A stretch of 64,000 bases of DNA from Sceloporus undulatus (lineage: Eukaryota > Chordata > Lepidosauria > Squamata > Phrynosomatidae): assembly GCF_019175285.1 (NCBI RefSeq), contig NC_056530.1, positions 8,890,926-8,954,925 on the forward strand, in the 5' to 3' direction. Numbering within the stretch: position 1 is the stretch's first letter; each line of letters opens with the position of its first letter. Both the position numbers and the translations under genes were made by a program. Below, one piece after another: positions 21,463-33,130 of the stretch. Below the pieces are notes generated by a model. The model had not been told where the DNA came from, ran no database searches, and saw only the letters and a program-made list of their open reading frames with translations.

Positions 21463-21870
21463 AAAATTTGCATTTGGTTTGAGATATTTACCCTTATTGT
21501 TACATTGTTACATTCCTTGCATATGAATAATGCAAATTATGGAATTGTGTATTATATCCCAGTGGGTTGTAAGCAATGTGTGAGTTGAGAACTACCCCAC
21601 AGGATTTTGAGAAGAGAAGGTGCACAGTCCCAATGATAACTGTATCCATATTAGTTCTGGACACTGAAAACAGGTTAATTGAAAAATTAATCCACACGCC
21701 CCAGCTCTGTATAAAGATGCATAGGATTCGGCTGCAAAAGCAAGTTAGAACTGAAAGCCGAAAATAGAACATGGAAAATATAGCATAGAACATAGAGTAA
21801 GCACTGCAATGGCAGGTTATCTATAGGTCTTTTCAGATTTTTGGTCTATTGTTGTTGTTTTTCTTTTAAG
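21463..21870. other. No recognised feature
   Basis: AT-rich sequence. Two overlapping opposite-strand frames (21500-21793 and 21576-21767) show no family resemblance. Confidence 0.45.
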
Positions 21871-21875
21871 GCTTA

Positions 21876-22255
21876 AATCATAGAGTTGGAAGAGACCGCA
21901 AGGGCCATCCAGTCCAAACCCTACCATGCAGGAACTCTCAATCAAAGCATCCCCAACAGATAGCCATCCAGCCTCTGTTTGAAGACCTCCAAAAAAGAGA
22001 CTCCACCACCATCTCTGAGGGAGTGCATTTCACTGTTGAACAGCTCTTACTGTACTAGAGTGGCACTGTTACTTCCCTTGATCTAGACACTGTACTTCTA
22101 TTGTTGCAGCCTAAAATCGTATTGGCCTTTTTAGTTGCTGCATCACACTGTTGACTCATGTTCAACGTGTGGTCTACTAGGACTCCCAGATCCCTTTCAC
22201 ATGTAGTCTTGTTAAGCCAGGTGTCCCTCATCCTATATCTATGCATTTCATTTTT
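21876..22255 (-). mobile_element. CR1 LINE 3' fragment, rearranged
   Basis: The first part (AATCATAGAGTTGGAAGAGA to about 22055) is the CR1 3' end. It then jumps to the upstream coding part with TTAAGCCAGGTGTCCCTCAT, skipping the middle, so there is an internal deletion. It ends in the palindrome at 22217-22301. Confidence 0.8.
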
Positions 22256-22301
22256 TTCTATCTAAAATGAAATGCATACATATAGGATGGGGGACACCTG
22301 G
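22217..22301. repeat. 38-bp inverted repeat at the CR1 edge
   Basis: The arm 22217-22254 (CCAGGTGTCCCTCATCC...) and the arm 22264-22301 (...GGGGGACACCTGG) are reverse complements at 36 of 38 positions with a 9-base loop. The sequence is CR1 coding region, so the palindrome arose by local inversion of CR1 sequence. Confidence 0.85.
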
Positions 22302-22544
22302 CCAAATGTAGCTCATGAGCCCTCAGAGGATGGCTAATCAATTTTTCAAAGTTGCAAGTTCTGCAACCCTGAAATCCTCTTCACTGCAAGAATCCTCAGA
22401 ACTCTGTGATATAAAGAGTAAGTCAATGTGCTAAATTTCAAACACATTCAACCGTGTCACCTGCAGAATGCATCTTCTCCATCCTCACCCTCCCAACCAT
22501 CAGGCTTGCTGATCTGTAGGAGAAAAGATGCAATGTTTTAGAGA

Positions 22545-22950
22545 ACCTAATAATAATAATAAAAATAATAATAATAATAATAGGATTTGTTTATATGCCG
22601 CCCAATCACTGGGAATCCAGGCGGCTTACAACAGAGGGGATAATACAAGCCAATAACAATAAACATGAATTAAAAAACAAATGCAACATAGCAATGCATT
22701 AAACAATAAAATAAGAAGTCTTTAAACAGAGGCTGGATGGCCATCTGTCAAGGATGCTTTGATTTGGATTTCCTGCATGGCAGGGGGTTGGACTGGATGG
22801 CCCTTGTGGTCTCTTCCAACTCTACGATTCTAAGATTCTAAGATTCTAAGATAGTGATTAACAATAGCAATAAATAACAAAAAAATGCATAGCAATTATC
22901 GCAACAAAAATACATAGTAATTACAGTAACAATAAAATTAACACAGCATG
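22545..22950 (-). mobile_element. LINE 3' end with (TAA)n tail, carrying a nested CR1 end
   Basis: An (AAT)n run precedes GGATTTGTTTATATGCCGCC and GGCGGCTTACAACAG, the reversed 3' end of a LINE that ends in ATT repeats. A CR1 3' end (22715-22852, plus strand, ending in GATTCTAAGATTCTAAGATT) interrupts it, after which similar A-rich LINE sequence resumes. Confidence 0.65.
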
Positions 22951-23019
22951 ATGAAGCTGTGTTATAGTAAAGAAAACCATGGTTCCACCTAGTTCAGTGT
23001 TTTCTCTGTAGTGCCATGG

Positions 23020-23250
23020 TCCCTGGAATTTGTATCTTCTGACATTTCACAGATGAAAACTGGGACACATGTAGCCAAGAAACTTCAGGATGTGGTTAAT
23101 ATGACAATAGGTTAATGAAGAAGAACATACAAGCGATGACAGGCTGCAGCAGTTTCCTTTTGCCTAAATCTACTGGAAAGGGAAGTATATTCCCCCCTTC
23201 TCCTGTTTCCCTTGTTGAGTGCAAGCTACTTTTTGCAACAATTGAAATTG
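23020..23250. repeat. Interspersed repeat (ACATTTCACAGATGAAAACTGGGA type)
   Basis: The motifs CATTTCACAGATGAAAACTG, GGGACACATGTAGCCAAG and CAGGCTGCAGCAGTTTCCTT recur at 42040-42190, 57215-57300, 58765-58860 and 62150-62270. The family is not known to me. No coding capacity. Confidence 0.55.
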
Positions 23251-23460
23251 ATGACAAAGGGGCAAAGTAGGAGAAGGAAAAGGAGATAGAAACTGGGCAC
23301 ATTACGAAGCAGCTGAAAAAGTAGGATGGCAGAGAATTAATCAGAACTATCTTTGCCAAATTGGGATAGTTGAAGGGTATGGGAAGGTGGGGAAGGAAGG
23401 CTAAAGCCCCCACACAATTGGGGAGGGGTCTGAGCCCCCAAAACAGTCTGACTAAATTGG

Positions 23461-23715
23461 ATAATAATAATTTAATAATTTGTTTTATTTATATACCACT
23501 ATTCCAAAGATCATAGCGGTGAACAGCAAGTAAGCTAATCAGCAAGTAAGCTAATTTGCCCCCAACAGTCTGGGTACTCATTTTAGCGACCTCAGAAGGA
23601 TGCAAGCCTGAGTCAAGCTTGGGCCCTTTTGCTGGTCTTGAACTCGCAACCTTGTGGTTTCGATTGAATGGCTGCAGTACAGGCATTTAACCACTGCGCC
23701 ACCAGGGCTCCTTTA
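23461..23715 (-). mobile_element. tRNA-derived SINE, minus orientation
   Basis: Read on the minus strand it starts GGAGCCCTGGTGGCGCAGTG, an A-box-like tRNA head, followed by GGTTGCGAGTTCAAGACCAG, a B-box-like motif, then AAAATGAGTACCCAGACTGT and a 3' end with TAA repeats. A tandem repeat of AGCAAGTAAGCTAAT occurs near 23526. It is nearly full length. A second copy is at 32690-32925. Confidence 0.8.
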
Positions 23716-23959
23716 GGTGCCAAGGCCCATAATGCACAGGCCAAAAGAAGCAGCTTCTGGGTGCTTAGAGGGTATAGAGTTCATATGACCAGATCAAAAA
23801 GGCGCTGGAATAATTTGGCTCCTGGTGGCAGCCAGCTTTGGAAGCAGACCTTGCAGTCACCATGATCCTGGCCTGATTGCAGTGTGATCGTGTCCTCTGT
23901 CTGTTTCATTCCCCAATTTTCCTATATAGTTAAGCTTTATCAGGCTCAATCAATCAGAA

Positions 23960-24245
23960 ACTTAGGCGGGGTACAGACCACCAGAAAGAGGCGCCTTCCC
24001 AGCACCTCTCTTTGCTCCACAGGAGCGCGGCAGTAACCAAATTGCTCAGCACTTCTGTGGAGCAAAAAAGGAGCACCTGGAAGTGTCGCTGGTGATGCCG
24101 CAAAGCACCAGAGACGGCGCAGTGATGTCATAGCTGCACTGTCCCATTTTGGAGGCGGCGCAGCTGCGACATCACCGTTACGCCCACCAGGCAACCCTTG
24201 CACATGACAAAGGCGCCGCAAAGCCCTGTCTGTTCCAGGCCTTAA
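23960..24245. mobile_element. GC-rich non-autonomous DNA element
   Basis: Starts near GGCGGGGTACAGACCACC and ends CCTGTCTGTTCCAGGCC; the ends are roughly inverted. Short hairpins lie inside (GTGGAGCAAA, TTTGCTCCAC). Related to the blocks at 26832 and 53945. Confidence 0.5.
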
Positions 24246-24585
24246 TTTTAAAATATGATCAAGCACTAAGAATGATTAAGGCAGAAATTGCCATTGGCCA
24301 CATGCAGAAATAGCATAGACTGCCAGAAGCTCTGCACCTATCCTTCTGTAACTTTGCATATTTCTTATCTAAGGCCACCTCTGTCCTGTCAGTCATTTTT
24401 GTAGTAAATGTCTGGTATGTTACAGTTGTCTGGTGAGTATATTTATGTGTGTGACTTGGAAAGAGTGAGTGTATTCCTTTTTGTGAAACTGTAAATGGTG
24501 TTAGGAAAACTCCCTGAACTTTTGGAAACATAGGATGCTTCAATAAAAATGTACTTGCAGGAAAGCCTGGGATGTGTTGGGACCA

Positions 24586-24592
24586 ATAATAA

Positions 24593-24628
<36 letters not shown>

Positions 24629-25870
24629 GTATTTATTATAAATTCCCGCCTCTCCCTGTATTGGATCAAGGCGGGAAACAGCATACAAAAGAACAATAAA
24701 ATCAATAGAAAGCCTTCCCCTGGATAGCTTAGCATTCTTGCAGTTTGTATGGGGAGATACGGGACTTGGAAAGTCTGACCTAAGCCAAGTAGGGCTTTAT
24801 AGGACATGACCAGCACTTTGAAACTGTGCCAGAAATGAATCGGTAAACCGGTAAAGCTGTTTTCAACAAGGGGGTTTATAGGGGGTATCATAAAGTTTAA
24901 TATCACCTTTAAAAACATTTGACAGAAAGTTTGTTTCTATTTGTAGGTGTTAATTCATTTCTATGTGTCGGTAACGAGATTTGCACATTCCCCCAGCAAT
25001 TCTTGACCATCCAATGCTTGATATGTAGAGCCACAGCTTTGCCTTATGAGGGTTATCATATAGTAACATTACCACCTGGAAGTTATTATGGTATATTGAT
25101 AAAATTTTGTCATGTCAGCATTGTTTCCCCTAAGTGCACAGTTGAGAAAATCAGTGTCCTGTATTTTTTGTGGCAGTTGTGCCAGACAGTTACTAAAGTG
25201 TAAAATCCCGAGGCGCAATCGCAAACTTCTACAATAATGGTATTGGAGGCATCCAAGAGATACTGGGGAAATGTGTAAATCTGGATGGTGACTATGTCAA
25301 GATAGTTAACAACTACAAATGAAAAAACAATTCTTTCAACATTGTATTAAACGTGATAAAAAGGTGAAACTTACAATACCCCCCCCCAATATATAGCTTC
25401 CTATAACAGGCCCTAGCTACAGTATTTTGGACCCACTGAAGTTCCGAATAGTCCTCCAAAGGCAGCCCCACATAGAATGTGTTACAGTACCCACACAGAT
25501 GTAATCAAGGCATGGTTATCATAGCAGGTCTGACGTTTCAAGGAATGGGCACAGCTGAGCACTAGCTTTAGCTGTGCAAATGCACTCCGACCACTATTGA
25601 AACCTGGCCATCCAGGCCTCAGAATTGCATCTAGAAGCAGACCCAAGTTCCATGCCAGAGATTTCAGAAGAGTATAACCCCATCCAGCATAGGCAACGTC
25701 CCTATTCCCTGATCTGCCTTACAACTGACCAGGACACTCTCTGTCTTCTGTTGTTTCTGCTGCATCTTTTTCTGTCTTTTTAAATAAAGAAGGATTGTTT
25801 TTGCTGCAAAATCAGCCTGTCCTCTTACCTCACTTTGAACTGGAGCCACTTTGGTTAATATCTGTTTTAA
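24586..25870 (-). mobile_element. L2-like LINE, C-terminal reverse transcriptase to 3' tail (copy 1)
   Basis: The element reads on the minus strand and ends in (ATT)n at 24589-24632 after the 3' motif with GAGGCGGGAATTTATA. This copy is more broken than the one at 35848, where the reverse transcriptase C-terminus is readable. VSCKADQGIGTLPMLDGVIL is visible at 25664-25849. Confidence 0.7.
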
Positions 25871-26388
25871 AGTCTCTGTCTATAAGATCCTGCAGAGAGC
25901 TAGTGCCTAGAAGATCTTTTTCCCCAGACCAGTAAAACCTAGTAGTACAAGCTCTTAACATAGTCCACACAATATGCGATATGGACTCATAGGTATGACT
26001 GTATGCTCTGATGCAAACTAATTGAGATCTGTGTTCAAGTACAATGCACTTTCCTTCCTGACAGATTGCACCCGTTTCCTATTGACCTCTGGGCAGTGTT
26101 TCATTTCAAGTAGCCCTAATTATCAGGACATTTATCCTCATGTTTTGGTGAAATTAGCTTCCATACAATTTCAATCCATTGTTCTCCTTCTGCCCACTGG
26201 GGAAAGAGAGAACAAATCTGTTCCACCACCTGCATAAAAGCTGTCAAATATTTGAAGACCACTGCCATATCTAAACTTTTATATTTCTATCCCACTTTTA
26301 GAGGAAGTCTCTCTTAGCACGGATAATCCCTTCTCTTTGATATCAGAGTTGCAATAACACCCCTGTGAGGAGGTAAACCATTTTACCT

Positions 26389-26818
26389 GTCAGAACACAG
26401 AATCTGTTCCTTAGAAACAACCAGTCACCTTAGGATGAATAAGCAAAACTTATTGATAGATCCAGGATCAGTGATTCAACTCCATTCAGCTTTTAGCTGA
26501 GACTGCCCCCAACCAAAGCCAATACATAAAAACCCCAATTCTTTCCACTCCACCCCCTGCAAAAGCACAGCAACGAACCTCCCCACCCCTTCCCACAGTC
26601 ACAATCCCCCTTTGCTCCCCCTCAGTAGCTACTCTCCCGCTCCAGCTCCGTGCCTGCATTCCACAGCTTCTGAGACCAGGGTTGCAAGTCTTTAGATAAC
26701 AGCCACCCGGCACAGCTCAGCTACTACAATCTACATCTACAACTAGCCATAGCTAAAAACACCCCAACCCCCATCATCCCCATACATACAGGAATCATAC
26801 ATTGGTATAATTCTAACA
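26389..26818 (-). mobile_element. LTR-like element, copy 1
   Basis: A block of about 430 bp with ends TGTCAGAACACAG and ATTCTAACA, giving TG...CA termini. On the minus strand a polyadenylation-like signal lies near its end, clearer in the copy at 37703. No matching target duplication was found, so the exact ends are uncertain. Confidence 0.45.
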
Positions 26819-26831
26819 AGGATTCTATGAC

Positions 26832-27085
26832 CCAGTCCAGACAGGCACGATAGGGCGCACTCGGCACGTGCGAGGAGAGGCGTCTTCTAGACGCCATCCC
26901 ACTCACCCCTCGCACGGACAAGGGCATCAAAAATGGTGGTGCCCTGTACAGATGGGCGCTGCCATCATTACGTGCATGAACGCCAGCATCCACATGTCAC
27001 AGCACCATTATGATGTTGCGAGTGCACCATTGGCCATCATAATAGCGCCCGCATTTTTGGTCCACGGGGAAGTTCCACGATCTGA
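26832..27085. mobile_element. GC-rich non-autonomous DNA element, copy 1
   Basis: GC-rich block starting near CCAGTCCAGACAGGCACGAT with GGGCGCACTCGGCACGTGCG and GATGGGCGCTGCCATCATTA inside. Resembles the element at 4015 (both carry CTCGGCACGT and GGCGCTGCCATC-like motifs). No coding capacity. Confidence 0.5.
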
Positions 27086-27189
27086 GGGCTGAGGACCACC
27101 TAACATTACTATTGGATATTACCTACCTATTAACAGGACAATGGGCAATCCATGTTTTTGAAGATTACATCTGGTAATTGTTTGGAAAG

Positions 27190-27600
27190 GAATTCTTTTT
27201 GCATGAGATGTAAAGGACCATATGGTAGAGACGCCCTGCAAACATCCATTCCACCGCAATTCAAGGGTTCCACTTGGAAAATGAGTTAGATGTGTCCAAT
27301 GGTTCCACTTAACTAACTAATTTGAGTGAATCCGTGAAAAGGGTAGAGAAGATGAAACTCAGAGTAAAATCACGGTCGATCTCAAAGGTCAGCACATCAT
27401 CAAAGTGTCACATGATATGAAAAGCAGCCACCCATTCTTGGTGGGACAGTCTGAATTAGTTCCTCTACTGGTCAGGCGTTAATGCATCTGGCCACACATC
27501 CAGTCATTATTATTCAGGTGCACAAGTGGTAGTAGTAATGGTACTAGTAGTCCTCACTGCTTGACTGCGACAATGGGCTAACTTGCACACCAGGAATCGG
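27190..27600 (+). mobile_element. Retroviral envelope-like fossil, copy 1
   Basis: A plus-strand fragment resembling the end of a retroviral transmembrane envelope subunit; the clearer copy is at 38500-38960. It is broken and partial. No adjoining gag or pol was recognised. Confidence 0.35.
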
Positions 27601-28065
27601 TGGATTAAAAACCAACCCCTTTTCACAGCCTAATCGCTCCCATTTGCCAGCTCTTATGGCAGAGAGCGAGATCCCCTGCTATACTTTTCTACTCTGATCT
27701 GGTTTTACCAAGATTGGGTTGGGGTGGGAAATGAAATTTAGAACAGTGTTATCATAACTGAGGGACTCCAGCCTTGGAGTCCAGCCAGGAGTTGCCCTGG
27801 AGGAAATCAAAGGCCCATGGAAATGCACGTATTTCCCCCTTCTACAAGGTTTGAAACCTGGACTGTGATCATTGCTCCTCCTGCTGGGCCTCTAGGCCAG
27901 ATGGCAAATTCTCCACTCTGTCTATGAACTTGATTAAACAATTTCTTCATGTAGGACTGCCTGTGGAACTCATTTGCCACTAGAGCTTTTGTACTCCACT
28001 TTGCAATTTTCACCCACGAACATTGTCACCTAGGAACTGTACCTTGAGAAAGTCTGTTTGCAGGG

Positions 28066-31000
28066 TTTTTTTTTAATTAATTTATTAATTAAGAAAATAC
28101 ACACATAACATAAAACATACAAAAATCCACAATACCTAACACTACAACCACAAACATATCATAAAATAAAAAAATATACAAAAATATAATAATTGACTTC
28201 CTTGTCACTGCTCTCCCGGTTTTGTATTCCTTCTTATCATTAAGCTCTTATTTATATATACATTTAAGCCATTAACCTTATCTATTTTCACTACTTTCTA
28301 ACCCTTTATTACTTCTTAGTTACTTTCTATTTTTCCTCTTATGATTCTGTCTATCACCTATTCTGAGTCTTTGAATCTTAATTACACATATTTGCATATT
28401 GACATTCTGGTCCCAAAAAGAAAAGAGGAGATAATTATATTACATATATATATATATAATATATATATATATATCATATTATAATGTGGAAAAGAAAAGG
28501 AAGTAGGACAGAAAGAAAAAATTAGTATCACTCTTAACTATAATTAATGTTCACGTCTATATCACTCTAATTATCTAGTACAAAATACATTTACTTTATA
28601 TCATCCTCTGCCATGTAATTTCTCCAGCTTTCCCATAGATTAAAAACTCATCCAAGATTTATTATTCACTAAAAAAGTTAACTTATCCATTCATATAGTC
28701 TGTCATTTTTAACTTCCATCATCTATCGTAGGATATTCCTTTTTTCCAATATTTAGCATAACTCATTCTAGCCGCTAAATAGCATATTGCAAACCTTTGA
28801 TTTTTTCTTCTATCTTCATTTTCCGTCAATTCAGGAGATACATTTTTGCTCTTCATCTCTTCTTTGACCCCAAATGTTTTCTTTATTTCTGAATAATCAT
28901 AGTCCAAAATGCTTTAGCTTTAACACAATTCCACCACTTGCATATAGTTACCCCACTTCTTTCTCACATTTCCAACATATATTTTTCGTCTGTTTAAACT
29001 TTTTGCCAGTTTATACGGGGTTAAGTACCATCTATACATACTTTTATAAACGTTTCCCTCATTTGAATATTTATTATTTGTTTCAATTTTCCTCTTCCAA
29101 AGATTCTCCCTTCTTCTAATTGGATATTTTGATTCATATCAATTGCCCATTTACCATAAATTCTTAATTGTCTCATCTTCTAATTCAAATTCCTGATTAA
29201 TTGGTATAATCTAGATATTTGTTTTTTGGCTGTTTTTATTTTAGCTCTATTTCCCCAGCCTTCACCAATTCCCATTCTTTCTTATCTACCCGGAACCTCT
29301 CTTTAATTTGTCTATATGCAAACCAATTTACAGATAGTCCTTCCTCTACTACTTCTCCCTGTGTTTCATTATTATCTCACCGTTTTCTATTTTAGTAATA
29401 TCCCTATATGTCACCATCTATCTTTCTTAATTTCTTCTCTTCATTGGAGAGTCCATAACGGGAAGTCTCGAAACCACATTTTTTATATTTTAACCCAACA
29501 TTTTAACATACTTTCTTCATCCCAATGGTTATTAAAAAATTCACTATCTTGTTTGTTTTATTATAACCAAGGTATCCATGTCAATCCAAAACTCCAGATC
29601 TATCTTTTCTAAATTAATATTCCCTCTATTAATCACAATTTAATCCAATCCCACAATACCATTCCACATACACATGCGTATACATAAACCATCTCAAATT
29701 CATAATGCTAACCCTCCTATCATCAAACGTATCAATATTTCATTTTAACCCTCGGTTTTTTATATTCCACAATCAAATTTGAACAAGTTTACCCTATCCC
29801 AGTCTTAAAGGGGTATCGTTACATCAAATTGGCAAAAACTTGGAAGAGAAGATCAACTCGGAAGTACTGACATTTCACACACAGCCCCACTTACCCAGCC
29901 AAATAAGTTCCATTTTTCCCATCCTCTTAAGATCATACTTGATATTATTCCAGGTTTTTTTCAATAATTGTTTCTGAAGAGATCCAAAATTTTTCGTTGT
30001 AAATATTAACCCAGATATTTTAACCATTTATTAAATTTGAAATCCTGTTTTCTTTTTAAATTCGCCTATCTCACCCTATTCATATTCATTGTCAATACCG
30101 CGTTTACTCTCTATTGATCTTATAGCCGCCATCTTGCCAATTTTTCTAATATAGCTCACTAAGTCCAATACTTTCCAATGGTCGCTCATTGTTAAGACTA
30201 GTCGTCCGCGTACGCTCTCACACTATTATACTCTGCACCATTTAGTTTCATACCCTTTATCTCTCTATTATTTCTCTAATGTTTATTTAATAGGAGTCCA
30301 ACCAATCACATATAAAACAGGAGGGCGACGATAGCGAACACCTGCCTTACCCCCCTATGTACTTTACAAGTTCCGTCTTCTCCTTTATCAAATCTCAATT
30401 TCCTGCTTATTATATATTTTCCTATCTCAATCCTGAAATTTACCTCCGAATTCTAATTTTTCATTCAATTCAAACAAGAATGCAACAATAAACATATCAA
30501 AAGCCTTTCCTGCCGTCTAAAACGATCATTGCCAATTTTTAACTATCTTTTTTAATGAATTCCAATTAAATTTGTCAAAATTTCTTATATTATCTTTAAT
30601 TTTCCATATTTGCAAAAGCCTGCTTGATCCACATTAATCCATATTTCAATACTTCCTTATCCATGTTGCTAATATGAAATGAATAATTAAATCAGTGTTC
30701 AGTAGAGCTATGGTCATAAATTCTTTACAAGAGTGGATCTTTTCTCTCCTTAGGTATCAACGAATATCCGATGTGCCAACAAGTCGTGGGATATTTCCAT
30801 TTTGTATTTCAGTCATTACTCGTAAAAAACAGGATCTTTATCATATTTGACATTTTTTATAAATACATTCAGAAAGCCATCTGGACCAGGAATTCCCACA
30901 GTTACTTTTCATTTATTGCCTCCAATCAACTCCTGCCATGTTATTGTTGCGTTCAATATTGTCTTTGATTCTTCCCGTTAGTTTTTTAATTTGGGATTCC

Positions 31001-32410
31001 AGATAGGAATAATTTATCTTGTTCACTATGGGATCTTTAAACAAATCTTTAAAAATATTGCCCCACAATATTTTTAATCACTATTTTGTTTGTATATAAT
31101 TTCCCCCCTTCCCTTAATTAACCGTGATTGTCTTTGCTTTTCCTTTTCCTAATTTGTAGCTAATAACTTACCTGTTTTCAATTAGCAGATTCAAAATGCC
31201 TTTGTTTAGAAAAATTTCAATTTTTTTCCCATCTCCTCAATTAATAATATGAATTGCCCCTTGTAAAATAATCTCTACAGACATTCTTGTTTTTTGGTTG
31301 TTCTTTAAAAATTCGTCTTCTTTCTTTAATCCCATTCAATTGTTAAGTATCTTCCCATTCTTTTCTACATTCACTGCCTTTGAACAACCAAAACCCTCTG
31401 ATCACCGCCTATGGGCGCCCATACCATCGTACGAGGTCTCTTATCCCAAATTATCTACAAACACAATTATCTAGACTAATTAATCTTTAAATCAGTTCCT
31501 CATTCAACAATAAATTGAGTTTAGTCCTCCAATTATATCCATTTTGTCCAAAAATTAGTCAATGCACATGGGTTCAATGATCCGACACACTCCCTGGGCA
31601 GAATCTTAACTTCTTGTATTAAGACATTTAGATGAGTCGAGATCAAAATACATACAATCCGGACCAGGTTTTATGTGGGTTGGAAAAAAGTATAATCTCT
31701 ACTATTTCCTATTTGTTCGCCAATACATCATCCACACAATAATTCTTTCAAATCAAAAAATTCTCTAGTATATTACCCTTGCTGTTTTCTGTTTGCAGGT
31801 TTTAAATCCACAAGGACTCATCATACACATAATGATCTTTCAACATTCCAGTCATGTTAATAACTATGATTTCCATTGCTGTATTGGAAGCTTCTTGTGT
31901 TCATCCACCCTATCCTTGGACAGATGCCGTTTTTTAGATGCTTCACATTTGACTCATATTTCGTCTATGTATTTTGCTCGCATTGTTTGTCGTACCAACA
32001 GTGTAGTTGTGTGTTTTGCCTACTAATTTTGCCTGAATTTCACGTTATATTTGATGTGTCCACCATGCAGGTTATATTGATACTACACTCACCCGTCCAC
32101 AAGGTGTACATCCCATTCACCTACCATGTTTCATGCCTGCATTGCCACTAGTTCTAAAAACCTATTAGTTCACATAACGCAGGTCTTTGTACACTTAATG
32201 TCTATTGATGTTTCCCAATGCTGCATCTGTAATTGTAACCACCTGCTTGCATTGCAGCCAGCTTTGCCGACTGCCCCCTCTGAAAGACACTAATAGCCTT
32301 GAGCACATGTACGTTTTCCAAAAGAAGCCAACCCATGGACTATTTATACACTTCACACCGTTCATTGATTTCATTGTATAATGTCGCCCGCCATTCATGT
32401 CGTTCATGGA
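28066..32410 (-). mobile_element. L1 LINE, ORF2 endonuclease to 3' end
   Basis: From about 32410 downward on the minus strand: weak endonuclease start near 32400, the YTFF and SDH region near 31580-31700, a QGCSLSPLL-like reverse transcriptase motif near 30350, the C-terminal cysteine region near 28950, then a 3' untranslated part with (TA)n at 28440-28475. Stops and frameshifts are dense. The part from 29584 to 32410 has no second copy in E and F. The upper boundary is uncertain. Confidence 0.75.
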
Positions 32411-32689
32411 TTTACTGCATCCCTTGAATGTAAAAGAGAGTATAAGGTGCGAATGTGTATCATTAAATATGAAACTAATTTCCTTTATGAGAAGGCTTCA
32501 CAGAGAGGATCTAAACACCAATCCTCCATTCTCCATTATATAACAAGACATTTTATTTGACATTACCCTATCTGTTAAGATATCGCCAAGGCCACTTCCA
32601 AAACTTATTTTCTCCTACAGATCAATAAGCACTGTGGTTGGGTTGTGAAGGGGAAGGCACATCCTTTAACCATCACACTTTCAACATCA

Positions 32690-32925
32690 CTTGGTGGCGC
32701 AGGGCTGAAAGCCTGTACGCAGCCACTCACTACACAAACCAACAAGGTTGTGAGTACCACATACCAGACCAAGAGCTCAGTCAACTCAGCCTGCATTCCT
32801 TCCCCAAGGTGGCTAAACATGCCCCAGACTTGTGGGGCATTTAGCTCACACCTTTGTAAACCGTTTTAGGAGCAGTGCTTAATGCACTGCATAAGCGGTA
32901 TAGAAATAATTGCTATTGCACTCTG
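32690..32925 (+). mobile_element. tRNA-derived SINE, plus orientation
   Basis: Same family as 23461: CTTGGTGGCGCAGGGCTGAA, AACAAGGTTGTGAGTACC, then CACCTTTGTAAACCGTTTTA and GCATAAGCGGTATAGAAATA, ending near ATTGCTATTGC. Confidence 0.75.
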
Positions 32926-33130
32926 TTGTTACACGCCCCGAGTTGACCTCGATCATAGTGACCCTGTGGATGAGACATCTCCAAACTCCATATTTTCCAC
33001 TGCTCTTTGTAGTTTTTCAGACTCATCCCATGACACTCCCTACATTGCATCTACACCATCTATGCATGGCTTCCTCCTCTTTCATGCTACCACTCAACCC
33101 ACATGAGTCCCCTACGTCCAGCATTTTGCC
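32926..33130 (+). repeat. SINE-like repeat, third type
   Basis: GTTACACGCCCCGAGTTGAC and TGACCCTGTGGATGAGAC resemble a SINE body I have seen in squamates (GACTCATGGTGACCCTATGGATGA). The family is not certain. Confidence 0.45.

Larger units (their letters stand above)
24455..29583. repeat. 5.1-kb duplicated block, copy 1
   Basis: The block CTTGGAAAGAGTGAGTGTAT ... GTATCCATG is present again, same strand and order, at 35712-41420. The second copy starts exactly at the end of a 25-N gap. The differences I see are mostly one- and two-base indels, a pattern typical of unpolished long-read sequence, plus a few substitutions. Confidence 0.85.

Noticed and set aside
23461-23715. Possible tRNA gene
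   Set aside because: Box A- and B-like motifs are present, but the cloverleaf is not intact and the body continues as a SINE with a TAA tail.
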